From NCBI GenBank assembly GCA_016934355.1, contig JAFGTA010000076.1, positions 1-55,355 on the forward strand: a stretch of DNA of 55,355 bases, in the 5' to 3' direction. The position numbers were made by a program, and so were the translations under genes. This DNA is from Candidatus Bathyarchaeota archaeon. GTDB taxonomy: Archaea > Thermoproteota > Bathyarchaeia > TCS64. The notes under the pieces were generated by a model. The model saw only the letters and a program-made list of their open reading frames with translations. It made no database searches and had not been told where the DNA came from. Of the stretch, positions 41,411-49,187 are shown piece after piece (position 1 is the first letter of the stretch; the number at the start of each line of letters is the position of its first letter).

Positions 41411-41563
41411 CTATTTTTCTGGGGCAACCCATGTTTTTACGGCTTCTTCGACTGCTCTAGATAGGTCGCCCTTTTTTCCTCCGAATGTCTCGAGGGCTTT
41501 GAGCCTTAGCTTCTTCTCCAGTTCATCTGATAGTATCGCGCTGATTCTACCCACTTCAATCAC
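41411..41563 (-). CDS. 50-residue ribbon-helix-helix protein
   Basis: From GTG at 41563 the frame encodes MIEVGRISAILSDELEKKLR, then LKALETFGGKKGDLSRAVEE and AVKTWVAPEK. A beta strand, helix, GGKKG turn and second helix form a canonical archaeal ribbon-helix-helix DNA-binding domain, as in VapB-like antitoxins and plasmid copy regulators. No toxin gene is adjacent. Inverted repeats about 130 bp upstream could be its operator. Confidence 0.65.
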   Translation of the reverse strand: MIEVGRISAILSDELEKKLRLKALETFGGKKGDLSRAVEEAVKTWVAPEK

Positions 41564-41689
41564 CTACAATTTTTTTTGCGTGCCAAGCGCTAGATGTTTT
41601 TCCAGTAAGCAAAGTGGCGTGTGCCTTCGCTGGTTGTTGCTCTTGTCATTATCTTTGTTTCACCTTGCTTATCCGCATTATACCTTATG

Positions 41690-41723
41690 CACTTATCGGC
41701 TTATAAGCGTATTGGTATAAGTG
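41690..41723. promoter_or_regulatory. nested inverted repeats upstream of the RHH gene
   Basis: CACTTAT (41690-41696) and ATAAGTG (41717-41723) are inverted copies; between them GCTTATAAGC (41699-41708) is a 10-bp palindrome. Further CTTAT words occur just to the left. This looks like a multi-site operator for a small repressor. Confidence 0.45.
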
Positions 41724-41870
41724 TTTATGTGGTAAAGCGGCGATCAAGCCCCTGAATAGGAAGGGACAAAATTATGGATAAGAGGGGATTCACGGGTGAT
41801 ACAACGAGTAAGAGGGGTCGAACTCCACCCCGCATACAGACGCACTTTCTCGGCGAGTGGACACTAAGAT

Positions 41871-42230
41871 CTACATGCCCCAGATACTACGCTGAAACAC
41901 GAGAACGTCTTCACCCTCAACCTTCACCTCGAACGACAGCGTGTCCTCCACCTTGGACCTAAAAAAAAGAAACTTGGGCCCAGAGACGCCCTTAGCTGTC
42001 TTAACATCAAACTTCGAACCGTGAAGCGGACAGGTAACAACACTGCCCTCCAAGGTACCCGTGGAAAGATCACCACCGTTATGGGTGCAACGGTTTGCGA
42101 TAGCGTAAAAAACTCCATCCACGTTCGCAACCAGAATCTCTACGTCCCCAATTTTCACCTTCTTCATCTTCCCGGCGGGGATATCAGAGGTTTTGGCGAC
42201 CTTTGTGAAAGAATGTTTGTGCGTGCTCAA
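41871..42230 (-). CDS. Rieske-type ferredoxin
   Basis: A 119-residue soluble Rieske [2Fe-2S] protein. The ligands are Cys48 and His50 in RCTHNGGDL and Cys67 and His70 in CPLHGSKFDV. It has no membrane anchor, so it resembles electron-transfer ferredoxins of oxygenases or nitrite-reductase small subunits rather than bc1 proteins. It stands alone, with no oxygenase beside it; its partner is unknown. Confidence 0.9.
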   Translation of the reverse strand: MSTHKHSFTKVAKTSDIPAGKMKKVKIGDVEILVANVDGVFYAIANRCTHNGGDLSTGTLEGSVVTCPLHGSKFDVKTAKGVSGPKFLFFRSKVEDTLSFEVKVEGEDVLVFQRSIWGM

Positions 42231-42494
42231 ATCTTGTACAGCTCAATCTTACATAGTTGATAGACCGCGATAATACCGTTTCTCTTATTTGATAAAAAAG
42301 GTAGGTGAATGGCGTAAATATGTTCAATAATTATTAGGAATATAAATTCCAGTAATAGAGAGAATTACATTAATGTTCGACATAAATTATTAGTCTTTAT
42401 TAAAACCCATAATTGCCGATTTTATGTGCCTATCCTTATCATAAACCCTGCGTCTATGAAACATGCGTAAAATTAGAAAAAAGAAGGCTTTGGT
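42231..42494. other. AT-rich intergenic region
   Basis: About 260 bp of low GC with no frame, RNA or repeat I can support. It presumably holds the Rieske promoter at its left edge. Confidence 0.4.
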
Positions 42495-42620
42495 CTACTC
42501 AACATGCCTGTTAAAGTAGTATAACACTACCGCAATCGCAAATAACCCACCGAAAAAGAGCGCCATCCCAGTTGATGAGCCTACTTGCGCCGCGGCCCCT
42601 ACTAGTCCTGTCCCTATCAT
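42495..42620 (-). CDS. 41-residue single-span membrane peptide
   Basis: The ATG at 42620 is preceded by GGAGAGGG, a strong ribosome binding site, 6-13 bp upstream. The product starts MIGTGLVGAAAQVGSSTGMA, continues with LFFGGLFAIAVVLYYF and ends in NRHVE. It is hydrophobic throughout, with a Gly-rich first half and one clear membrane span. Function unknown. The ribosome site and membrane pattern make it more likely real than chance. Confidence 0.55.
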   Translation of the reverse strand: MIGTGLVGAAAQVGSSTGMALFFGGLFAIAVVLYYFNRHVE

Positions 42621-42894
42621 GTTTATTCCCTCTCCTATCTACCCGTGAAAATGTGTTGTTAAGGCATCTCCGGGCCTTGAACTCGATCAATCTCGTATAC
42701 TCGAGACGAAAAGAATCCCTACTATATATATGCGTGCAGTTACTTATAAACCAGCGTAACAATTATTTGACGACTCTCTACTACCAACGAGGCGACGGCT
42801 ACTATAAAGAGGCAGAATTATTATTCTCCGCATAGAGAATGTTAGACTTACTACTGTATTCATTAAGTTGTTATATTCCCTACATGTACTGCCC
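42621..42894. other. intergenic region with hairpin
   Basis: About 270 bp, non-coding. ATTCTC (42823-42828) and GAGAAT (42835-42840) could form a small hairpin some 55 bp past the GH130 stop. A TATATATA run near 42722 could serve the small membrane-peptide gene. Confidence 0.4.
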
Positions 42895-43767
42895 TTAGGA
42901 TAAAATCTCGTTTAACGAGAACCTCGACATAGCGATACACGTGTCAGATGCACCATAGGCAACATAGACCTCGTTTCCTCTCATCAACGACCCGCAGCTA
43001 AAGATGACGTTGGGGACAAGGCCGTTACACTCATAGTACTCACATGGCTCGATGAAATGATCCTCAGACCTGTACAGTATCTTCTTAGGATCATCCTTAT
43101 CGAGAAGCATCGCGCCGAGCCTATAGAAACGGTTCTGGTCCACACCGTGATACAGTTGAAGCCAACCCTCCTCAAGCTCTAAAGGAGGGCTAGCCGCACC
43201 TATCTTCACGCAGTCCCAGCTCCCCTTCCTTGGAGTAGCCATGACCTTATGATCCTCCCAAGAAACCAGATCATCTGAATAGGCGATACACATGTTAGGG
43301 TCGATCCTGTGAAGCATGACGTACCTACCCGATACTTTCTTTGGAAAAATTACCGCGTTCTTGTTAGTCACTTCAGGAAAAGGATAGACTCGCTCTTTCC
43401 AGTTCCACCTCTTACTCAAAAAGTCATCGCAATTGATTCTAGTCAAACCTATCTGGGATGTCCACGAGAACGCGGTGTACGCCATGTAACAAGTCTCATC
43501 GATAACCGTTACTCTAGGGTCCTCACACCCTCTCACTTCTTGTGGCGTCTCAGGCACGAAAACCGGGTAAACCAGCCTTTCCTTAACCTCGAAGTTTTCG
43601 TCGGCCCAAGCGTATCCCAGCCTCGAAACCATGTCTTCACCCATAGCTCTATAAAGAAAATGAGTTTTCCCGCCCAGCTCAAACATAGCTGAGTTGAATA
43701 CATATTTTGACTCCCACGGGTGTTCGGGCACGGGGGCTAGTATCGGATTGCCCTCGAAGCGAGTCAT
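42895..43767 (-). CDS. GH130 family glycoside phosphorylase/hydrolase
   Basis: A 290-residue five-bladed beta-propeller enzyme of GH130. MTRFEGNPILAPVPEHPWES at the N-terminus and EVRGCEDPRVTVIDETCYMA are typical; the Asp in the EDPR block is the usual general acid. Known members phosphorolyse or hydrolyse beta-linked mannosides, and some relatives build mannan. The ATG at 43767 is the proper start; a longer frame overlaps the upstream gene. It closes a three-gene glycan operon with the alpha-toroid protein and the CBS-fused transferase. Confidence 0.88.
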   Translation of the reverse strand: MTRFEGNPILAPVPEHPWESKYVFNSAMFELGGKTHFLYRAMGEDMVSRLGYAWADENFEVKERLVYPVFVPETPQEVRGCEDPRVTVIDETCYMAYTAFSWTSQIGLTRINCDDFLSKRWNWKERVYPFPEVTNKNAVIFPKKVSGRYVMLHRIDPNMCIAYSDDLVSWEDHKVMATPRKGSWDCVKIGAASPPLELEEGWLQLYHGVDQNRFYRLGAMLLDKDDPKKILYRSEDHFIEPCEYYECNGLVPNVIFSCGSLMRGNEVYVAYGASDTCIAMSRFSLNEILS

Positions 43768-43813
43768 GCAGTCCCCTGCTGCCTGATAATTTATAATGAT
43801 TATGCTGTTATCG

Positions 43814-44863
43814 TTACGCAGACTCTTCCTCAGGAATTGAACCAAGACACAGCTCGGCTAAAAGATAGCTGATGGTCGATTCTGCTCCCTGATTTATGTT
43901 CAAGCCTTCACTCGTCAGGCCATCATAGCATGTGTAGGAATCTTGATCAAATAAGGGAACCCCATGCGAGTTTTCGCCGTGAAACCAGGCGAAAGCACGT
44001 TCAGCTACCTTCTTGTATCTGTCATCTCCCAGCATAGTCCACGCCACGGTAGCTGCTTCTACCATGCAAGATGCTTCGATAGGCTGCTGATCATAATCTG
44101 CTTTCTCTCCGCCTTTCTCGTACCAGCCGTTGGTTCCGATGGGGTGGAAGACTTGGTGCTTGAATTGGGTGTTTATTAAGAAGTCGAATGATTCCTTCGC
44201 AACCTCGACATGCCTGGCCTCGCCGGTGATTCCAGCGGCCTCAAACATCGACTGTGGTATCCTAGGATTAGCATACGTCAGATAGTCTTCGAACCATTTC
44301 CACTCAGAGTCAGCCGAGGAACCGAATATTTCTGTGAAATAATTCGCCAAGCTTTTAATTTCTTGGGTTATCGCCTCATCGGACGGGTAGACATGGTGAT
44401 ACCCGCAAAGACCCATCAAAGTGAACGCCTTAGCCCTGGGTGACGTAAAGCTCCTCGAACGAGGCAACGATCTGTCGAAGAGGTACTTCGATAACTCTCT
44501 ATATTTATCAGGCACCCCAGAGTTCATCGTGTACCCTGCTGCCCACAGCGCGTGGCCTAAGCAGTCCTCGGTGCCTGCCTCATCCTGATATATCCTGTCG
44601 AATCCAAGCTTGTTATGATAGCCTCCGTCGTCTTTATGCATGTAAAGTAAGAACTCAAGATATCTTTCGGCCAGTCTCAGAGATAACTCGGTGCCGTATC
44701 TTTCATGGTGCCTCACAGCGGCGATGAGCGCCCTGGCGTTATCGTCTGTCGCGTAACCAAATCTCCTGTCGATGATCCTGTACTTCGAGTGCTGAGATAC
44801 CCCTGTCTCATCTGTTAGGTTCAGCAACCCTTCCAGATTTTTATCTGCTTCAGTCATTCTCAT
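43814..44863 (-). CDS. alpha/alpha-toroid glycan enzyme-like protein
   Basis: A 349-residue helical protein with many aromatic and acidic residues in repeats: GYATDDNARALIAAVRHHER, LEFLLYMHKDDGGYHNKLG, DCLGHALWAAGYTM and INQGAESTISYLLA. This looks like an (alpha/alpha)6 toroid, as in glycoside hydrolases and epimerases. The ATG at 44863 overlaps the transferase stop in ATGA. It sits between a glycosyltransferase and GH130, so it probably acts on the same glycan. I recall similar trios in other prokaryotes but cannot name a characterised one. Confidence 0.7.
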   Translation of the reverse strand: MRMTEADKNLEGLLNLTDETGVSQHSKYRIIDRRFGYATDDNARALIAAVRHHERYGTELSLRLAERYLEFLLYMHKDDGGYHNKLGFDRIYQDEAGTEDCLGHALWAAGYTMNSGVPDKYRELSKYLFDRSLPRSRSFTSPRAKAFTLMGLCGYHHVYPSDEAITQEIKSLANYFTEIFGSSADSEWKWFEDYLTYANPRIPQSMFEAAGITGEARHVEVAKESFDFLINTQFKHQVFHPIGTNGWYEKGGEKADYDQQPIEASCMVEAATVAWTMLGDDRYKKVAERAFAWFHGENSHGVPLFDQDSYTCYDGLTSEGLNINQGAESTISYLLAELCLGSIPEEESA

Positions 44864-46461
44864 AGACCTATGTTCTGGTAAAATATGTTCACGTACCTCA
44901 TGGCTACGTTGGGCCATATCATGTCACGGCTGTACCTGTATGCACGCTCCTCGAATCCGGTTCTTATATGCTCGTATTCCATCAGATTTCCGACTGCACG
45001 GGAAATCGAGTCAGGGTCCTTGAAGCCGCAGCTCATCGCCGCTCCCTGGCCAATCACTTCCTCCGCGTGGAGAAACGGTGTCGAGACGATTGCCTTCCCC
45101 GTGCATAGGGCATATAGTAATGTGCCGCTGCTGATCTGATCCTTGTTAGGATACGCAAGTATGTAAACGTCCGTTGCCTGAAGGAACCTGATTAACTCGC
45201 TTTTACTTAAGAACCTGTTAACGAACCTAACGTTGCGGCTTAACCCAAGGGACTCCGTTAGCTCGATGAGTGACTGCCTGTAGGACTCTCCTTCATGCTT
45301 CCTAACCTCGGGATGCGTCTCCCCTATTATTAGGTACAGGAGGTTTGGATGTTTCTCAACAAGGGTCGGAAGAGCTTGAATCGCGTATTCCAGTCCCTTC
45401 CCCCTGTTTATCAAGCCGAATGATGATAGGAGGAACCTATCATCGAGGCCCAGCCCTTCCTTCACTGTGCTGCTTTGAACCTTCGGGACGTTTGGGCAGC
45501 CATGAGGTATGTACCTTATCTTGTCTACCAGTGTGTCGTACCGTTGTTCAAGGATCTTCGCACCCACTCTGGCGAGAATGACAACTTGGTTGCTAAGCCT
45601 CAAGACCTCTTTCATTACTCGCTCAGCGTCGGGTGGTGGGTCTTGCAGGATCGTGTGAAGTGTCGTAGTCACAGGTTTTTTGAGTGTCTCCAAGAAGTCT
45701 ATCAGATAGTCGCCCCAAACGCCGCCGAATAAACCATACTCGTGTTGTACGTTGACTGCGTCGATGCTTGATTCGTTAATCTTTTTTGCAGCATCAATAT
45801 ATGACTCTGGCTCCTCTCTCTCAATCTGAAGTTTTACTTGGCTTGGATAGTCGTAGTAACCACCTCGATCGTTGATTGCAGTGATTATGGGCGGTGATAG
45901 TGCCTGAAGTCTCGATATCTCATCCACCAGATCGTTAGTAAATGTAGCTATTCCACATTCACGTGGTGGATATGTACTGAGGTACGTGATCACAGGTTTA
46001 TCGAACGAACGTTTCATTAAGTCCTTTGGCTTTACCCTAGTCTGTTCAAGGTAAGCGCTATAGACCACATCCAGCATTCTTCTCTCAGTTGTGATCCCAA
46101 TAATTCTATCATTTTCCATCACGACAAGTCTTCGTATGTGGTGGTCCCTCAGGAGGTCCATTGCCTTCTTTATGGGTTGACTTGACCCGATACTAATAAT
46201 TGGAGACGTCATAATTTCCTTGACACTCGTTCTGTCTACGTCCAACTGTTTCTCGAAGACTCTCTCTATCAGGTCCCTCTCTGTAACTATGCCGATAGGC
46301 GCCCCCTTCTCAACTACTATCACTGCGCCTATGTTTTCAGCTATCAGAAACTCCATAACCTTGGTAACTGGGTCCTGCGAAGACACAGTGGGCGTGCGAA
46401 GGTTTGTTCCACTTATCACCGGTAATTCGTATAATATTTTAAAATAGCTGATTGATTCCAC
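44860..46461 (-). CDS. CBS-domain pair fused to a GT4-type glycosyltransferase
   Basis: A 533-residue fusion. Residues about 22-140 are two CBS motifs (VIVVEKGAPIGIVTERDLIE and IRRLVVMENDRIIGITTERR), which usually bind adenosine nucleotides and regulate the attached enzyme. From about 155 a GT-B glycosyltransferase begins (YLSTYPPRECGIATFTNDL), with GLINRGKGLEYAIQALP, VRFVNRFLSKSELIRFLQAT and DQISSGTLLYALCTGKAIVS in the C-terminal nucleotide-sugar lobe. The regulatory fusion is unusual for GT4. It heads the glycan operon, whose promoter lies to its right near 46470-46500. Confidence 0.85.
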   Translation of the reverse strand: MESISYFKILYELPVISGTNLRTPTVSSQDPVTKVMEFLIAENIGAVIVVEKGAPIGIVTERDLIERVFEKQLDVDRTSVKEIMTSPIISIGSSQPIKKAMDLLRDHHIRRLVVMENDRIIGITTERRMLDVVYSAYLEQTRVKPKDLMKRSFDKPVITYLSTYPPRECGIATFTNDLVDEISRLQALSPPIITAINDRGGYYDYPSQVKLQIEREEPESYIDAAKKINESSIDAVNVQHEYGLFGGVWGDYLIDFLETLKKPVTTTLHTILQDPPPDAERVMKEVLRLSNQVVILARVGAKILEQRYDTLVDKIRYIPHGCPNVPKVQSSTVKEGLGLDDRFLLSSFGLINRGKGLEYAIQALPTLVEKHPNLLYLIIGETHPEVRKHEGESYRQSLIELTESLGLSRNVRFVNRFLSKSELIRFLQATDVYILAYPNKDQISSGTLLYALCTGKAIVSTPFLHAEEVIGQGAAMSCGFKDPDSISRAVGNLMEYEHIRTGFEERAYRYSRDMIWPNVAMRYVNIFYQNIGL

Positions 46462-46521
46462 GTGTTCTCTATGTCAGATTAGTATATTATGTATAGCGCG
46501 TGGAAGGCTTGGATTTAGGGG

Positions 46522-46725
46522 GTGGGCGTCAGCAAGGACGTCATCAACATAGAGCCCTACGTGCTGTTCGAGCCCGCCGAGGGCGGCTGGATAGCGGCGA
46601 AGCTCATGTACCCCGTGCCCTTCGAGACCAGCGTCCAGATAAAGACGCGGCTGACTCAGAGGATACTGGACGCCTTCAACGCGTCGCCGGACAGGGTTAT
46701 GTTCCCCGTGGGGAGCTCCCGGTGA
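46522..46725 (+). pseudogene. possible C-terminal fragment of a mechanosensitive channel (MscS-like)
   Basis: A 67-residue frame starting at GTG: VINIEPYVLFEPAEGGWIAA, then KLMYPVPFETSVQIKTRLTQ and RILDAFNASPDRV. This resembles the end of the cytoplasmic vestibule of MscS proteins (a strand that senses ligands, then a helix pair), without the membrane part. No start codon context or upstream gene body is visible, so it is either a remnant or a stand-alone domain protein. The identification is tentative. Confidence 0.4.
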
Positions 46726-46831
46726 GCCTTCCTTGTTGGAGGCTGGCGTCGAGTATTAATAACCTATTTATAACGTGGCTCCAGAGGGTTTAACGGTGTT
46801 TTAGATACCGTTTGTTAGAAGATACAAGGAT

Positions 46832-47257
46832 ATGAACACGGACCTTGACGCATTGTACAAGGACATCGTGAAGGAGCTTCAGAACGAGAAGGAGCTGAAC
46901 GTCGCCAAGGAGCTCAAGGGAGACATCAACGGCGTGCCCTTCATGAGCGTCAACGCCAACAGGGCGTCCATCCCGAAGATGGTGACGGGTACCCTCCGCG
47001 AGGTCACGGTGACTATCACGGGGGCGAGCAACGACTACCTCATCGAGATGCACACCGGTGAGTGGTTCAGCAACCTCGCCATGCCCTACCTGGGCGCGTC
47101 GATACTGGTTGGTCCGCTTGCGGGTCTCGCGGCCGCCGGCGCCACCGGGTTGATGGCGGCGAGCTACGGTAGGAAGCTGAAGAACAAGATAAAGGGCCTC
47201 GTCAAGAAGCACAGCAAGGCGAAGTACAGCGAAGAGAAGGTCGAGACCTTCATCTAG
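46832..47257 (+). CDS. Gly-rich amphipathic protein, paralog 1
   Basis: A 141-residue protein of unknown family. An N-terminal charged helix (DLDALYKDIVKELQNEKELN), a beta-rich middle (GVPFMSVNANRASIPKMVTG, TLREVTVTITGAS), a hydrophobic Gly/Ala-rich segment (about residues 86-110) and a very basic tail (RKLKNKIKGLVKKHSK). The next gene is a clear paralog. In that paralog nine further N-terminal residues are conserved (PFVRKYKDL); here they are also encoded (PFVRRYKD) but the codon in the start position is ATA at 46805, preceded by a stop. Either ATA is used or the protein starts later at ATG 46832. Confidence 0.7.
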   Translation: MNTDLDALYKDIVKELQNEKELNVAKELKGDINGVPFMSVNANRASIPKMVTGTLREVTVTITGASNDYLIEMHTGEWFSNLAMPYLGASILVGPLAGLAAAGATGLMAASYGRKLKNKIKGLVKKHSKAKYSEEKVETFI

Positions 47258-47267
47258 GGGGCCCATA

Positions 47268-47723
47268 GTGCCTTTCGTTCGCAAGTATAAGGACCTGGGT
47301 ACCAACCTGGACGCGCTTTACGGCGACATAAAGAAGGAGCTGCAGGAGGACAAGGATCTCACCATAGTAAACGAGAACATGGGTGAAATCAACGGTGTTC
47401 CTTTCAAGACCATCTCGGCCATGAGGGCATCCGTTCCTCGGGCAATCACTGGGACGCTGAGAGAGGTGACGGTGTCCATCGCGGGGGAGCCCGACGCGTG
47501 GATTCTGGAGCTTCACACCGGGGCCTGGTTCGGGAACATGATTGTCCCCGGAGCGGGAGGCTTCCTCATCGCTGGGCCTTTCGGGGCAGCCGCGACGGCC
47601 ACCGGTACAGCCGTGTTCGCAGCCGAGTACGGTAGGAAGCTGAAGAACAGGATAAAGGCGCTTGTGAAGAAGCACAGCGGCAAACAGTACTCCGAGTCCA
47701 AGGTCGAGACATTTATCTCCTAA
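47268..47723 (+). CDS. Gly-rich amphipathic protein, paralog 2
   Basis: A 151-residue paralog of the preceding gene, 10 bp downstream. It starts at GTG with MPFVRKYKDL. The shared layout is helix, beta domain (VSIAGEPDAWILELHTGAWF), hydrophobic Gly-rich segment (GGFLIAGPFGAAATATGTAV) and basic tail (RKLKNRIKALVKKHSGKQYS). The hydrophobic-then-basic C-terminus suggests membrane association, perhaps as a pore or tail-anchored protein. Function unknown. A T-tract follows at 47731-47737. Confidence 0.72.
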   Translation: MPFVRKYKDLGTNLDALYGDIKKELQEDKDLTIVNENMGEINGVPFKTISAMRASVPRAITGTLREVTVSIAGEPDAWILELHTGAWFGNMIVPGAGGFLIAGPFGAAATATGTAVFAAEYGRKLKNRIKALVKKHSGKQYSESKVETFIS

Positions 47724-47730
47724 TTTATTC

Positions 47731-47737
47731 TTTTTTT
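47731..47737 (+). terminator. T-tract terminator
   Basis: Seven T follow the stop codon of paralog 2 within 10 bp, in an AT-rich context. Confidence 0.45.
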
Positions 47738-47836
47738 GAGCCTAATGGCCTTCTCAAACTTATTAGATCAAAGTTGAGAGGTTCACCTATTGGGGATGCA
47801 TTTAGACCCGTACACGCGTCCATGTGCTGGCGTTTA

Positions 47837-47960
47837 CTTCAGATGATTTTTCAGCATATATGACGGATGGAGCTGATCATGACTGGTGGGTCGAGCCTCT
47901 GCTCCTCATGCGGCTGCCTGTGTATCATCCTTAACACTTCCATCCCATCGGCTACGTTAA
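47837..47960 (-). pseudogene. decayed duplicate of the cyclophilin 3' end
   Basis: On the minus strand this reads GMEVLRMIHRQPHEEQRL, then DPPVMISSIRH, against GMDVVRKIHEQPHEGQRL and TPTIKIISVRR at the end of the cyclophilin encoded at 50441-50980. Nucleotide similarity extends past the stop codon to CTTCAGA-TGATTTTT. The same-strand, same-direction copy is broken and too short to function. It lies on the other side of the nucleotidyltransferase and Rossmann genes. Confidence 0.82.
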
Positions 47961-47991
47961 CCCGCACACGCTTGAGAGTATGAGCGAGAGA

Positions 47992-49119
47992 TCACGTGTC
48001 CCTTTCCTCGATTAGCCGTTTTAGGTCTTCGACGTCCTCCACCGCGTCGAGGCTGAGCCCTGCCTCGGAGAAGAGTCTGCGGGCGGCTTCGTCCAGCTTC
48101 CCGGCGGCTTCCAATAGGGCGCCGGGCGTGGGCTCAGCAGCCATGAGGTCGGGGAACCCGCGTCCATTGTACGCCTGTCTCAGCTCGCTTGGGAGATTGA
48201 ACCCATGGTGGTCGATCCCTTCCGCTCCTCGGCACAGCATACGGGTGAGCTCGTCCTGTATCATACCTGCTGAGACTACCGCCTTCACGGCGTCGCCTCG
48301 TAAAGCAGCCGTTTTCACCTTGTTCACGTACTCCTTAATCCCCGGGTAGTAGTCTACGAGTTCATTCCTTATGCCTGTGGGCGAGGCGGTCTCCCTCTGA
48401 GTACCGAGTAGAACCTCCCTCGTGTCGCGGGCGAGCCCCTCGGCGGCGTCTAGAAGCTTCTCTAAGTCAGTCTTTGATACAAGGGCTTCGACGTACTCCG
48501 CGAGCCTCCTCGGCCTATCCTTGAGCGCTAACACCTCGTCATGGTTGGAGCCCCATCCCTTTCTGAAGTATGTCTGGTTGGCGAGGCCGAGGCACTCAAG
48601 ACATGAGATCATAACACTAACTGCGAGCCACCTAGCCCCTGAGACGTCGCTACCTCCAACTTCAAGGCGCAGTCTTCCCAGATCGTTAAGAACCTCCTTG
48701 TAGGCGTCCAGCGCCTTCCCGACCATGAGGTGCCTGCTCTCCGGGACTCTCAGCCTCTCCACCTTTTCCTTTAACGCGTTGAACCTCGCCAGATCGGCCT
48801 CCGACCTGTGCCATAGGACTCTGCCGTACGCTATGATCGCAGCGGCGACGGGCCAGTGCTCATCCGCGGAGGCGATGCGTTCGAGGCGGCTCCACGACAT
48901 GGGCCAGAACTCGTATCCAACGCCGCGGTGGACGAAGGAGGTGTATAGGCTTGCCGTCGCCTCAACGTCGTCCGGGACGTATACGAGGTCGAGGTCGCTG
49001 TCCGCGCCCGCGGTCCCGGTGGCGTATGAGCCGTAGTAGAAGATGACGGCTATCTCGTCTCCGTGCTTCTCAACGGCGTGGTCGATGAACGCCTCAGCCA
49101 GCTTGAAGGGATCGCTCAT
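47992..49119 (-). CDS. nucleotidyltransferase-domain protein
   Basis: A 375-residue protein. The N-terminal DNA-polymerase-beta-like nucleotidyltransferase motif is FYYGSYATGTAGADSDLDL, with GS at residues 30-31 and the acidic pair D42/D44. The remainder is helical, resembling the substrate domain of aminoglycoside adenylyltransferases or of MNT/HEPN-type proteins. The substrate is unknown. It is followed, on the same strand, by the relic of the cyclophilin end. Confidence 0.82.
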   Translation of the reverse strand: MSDPFKLAEAFIDHAVEKHGDEIAVIFYYGSYATGTAGADSDLDLVYVPDDVEATASLYTSFVHRGVGYEFWPMSWSRLERIASADEHWPVAAAIIAYGRVLWHRSEADLARFNALKEKVERLRVPESRHLMVGKALDAYKEVLNDLGRLRLEVGGSDVSGARWLAVSVMISCLECLGLANQTYFRKGWGSNHDEVLALKDRPRRLAEYVEALVSKTDLEKLLDAAEGLARDTREVLLGTQRETASPTGIRNELVDYYPGIKEYVNKVKTAALRGDAVKAVVSAGMIQDELTRMLCRGAEGIDHHGFNLPSELRQAYNGRGFPDLMAAEPTPGALLEAAGKLDEAARRLFSEAGLSLDAVEDVEDLKRLIEERDT

Positions 49120-49187
49120 AGCGAAAGAATTCGCCGTTCATCTAAAACGGTTTTCGATAATGAAAAAAGGAGTGAAGAAATGGGGCG

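Noticed and set aside
41774..41962. 62-residue plus-strand frame upstream of and overlapping the Rieske gene end
   Set aside because: Low-complexity Arg/Pro/Thr text that runs into the Rieske gene on the other strand; no support.
42511..42762. 83-residue minus-strand frame
   Set aside because: It has no family signal and lies in another frame over the 41-residue membrane peptide, which has the strong ribosome binding site.
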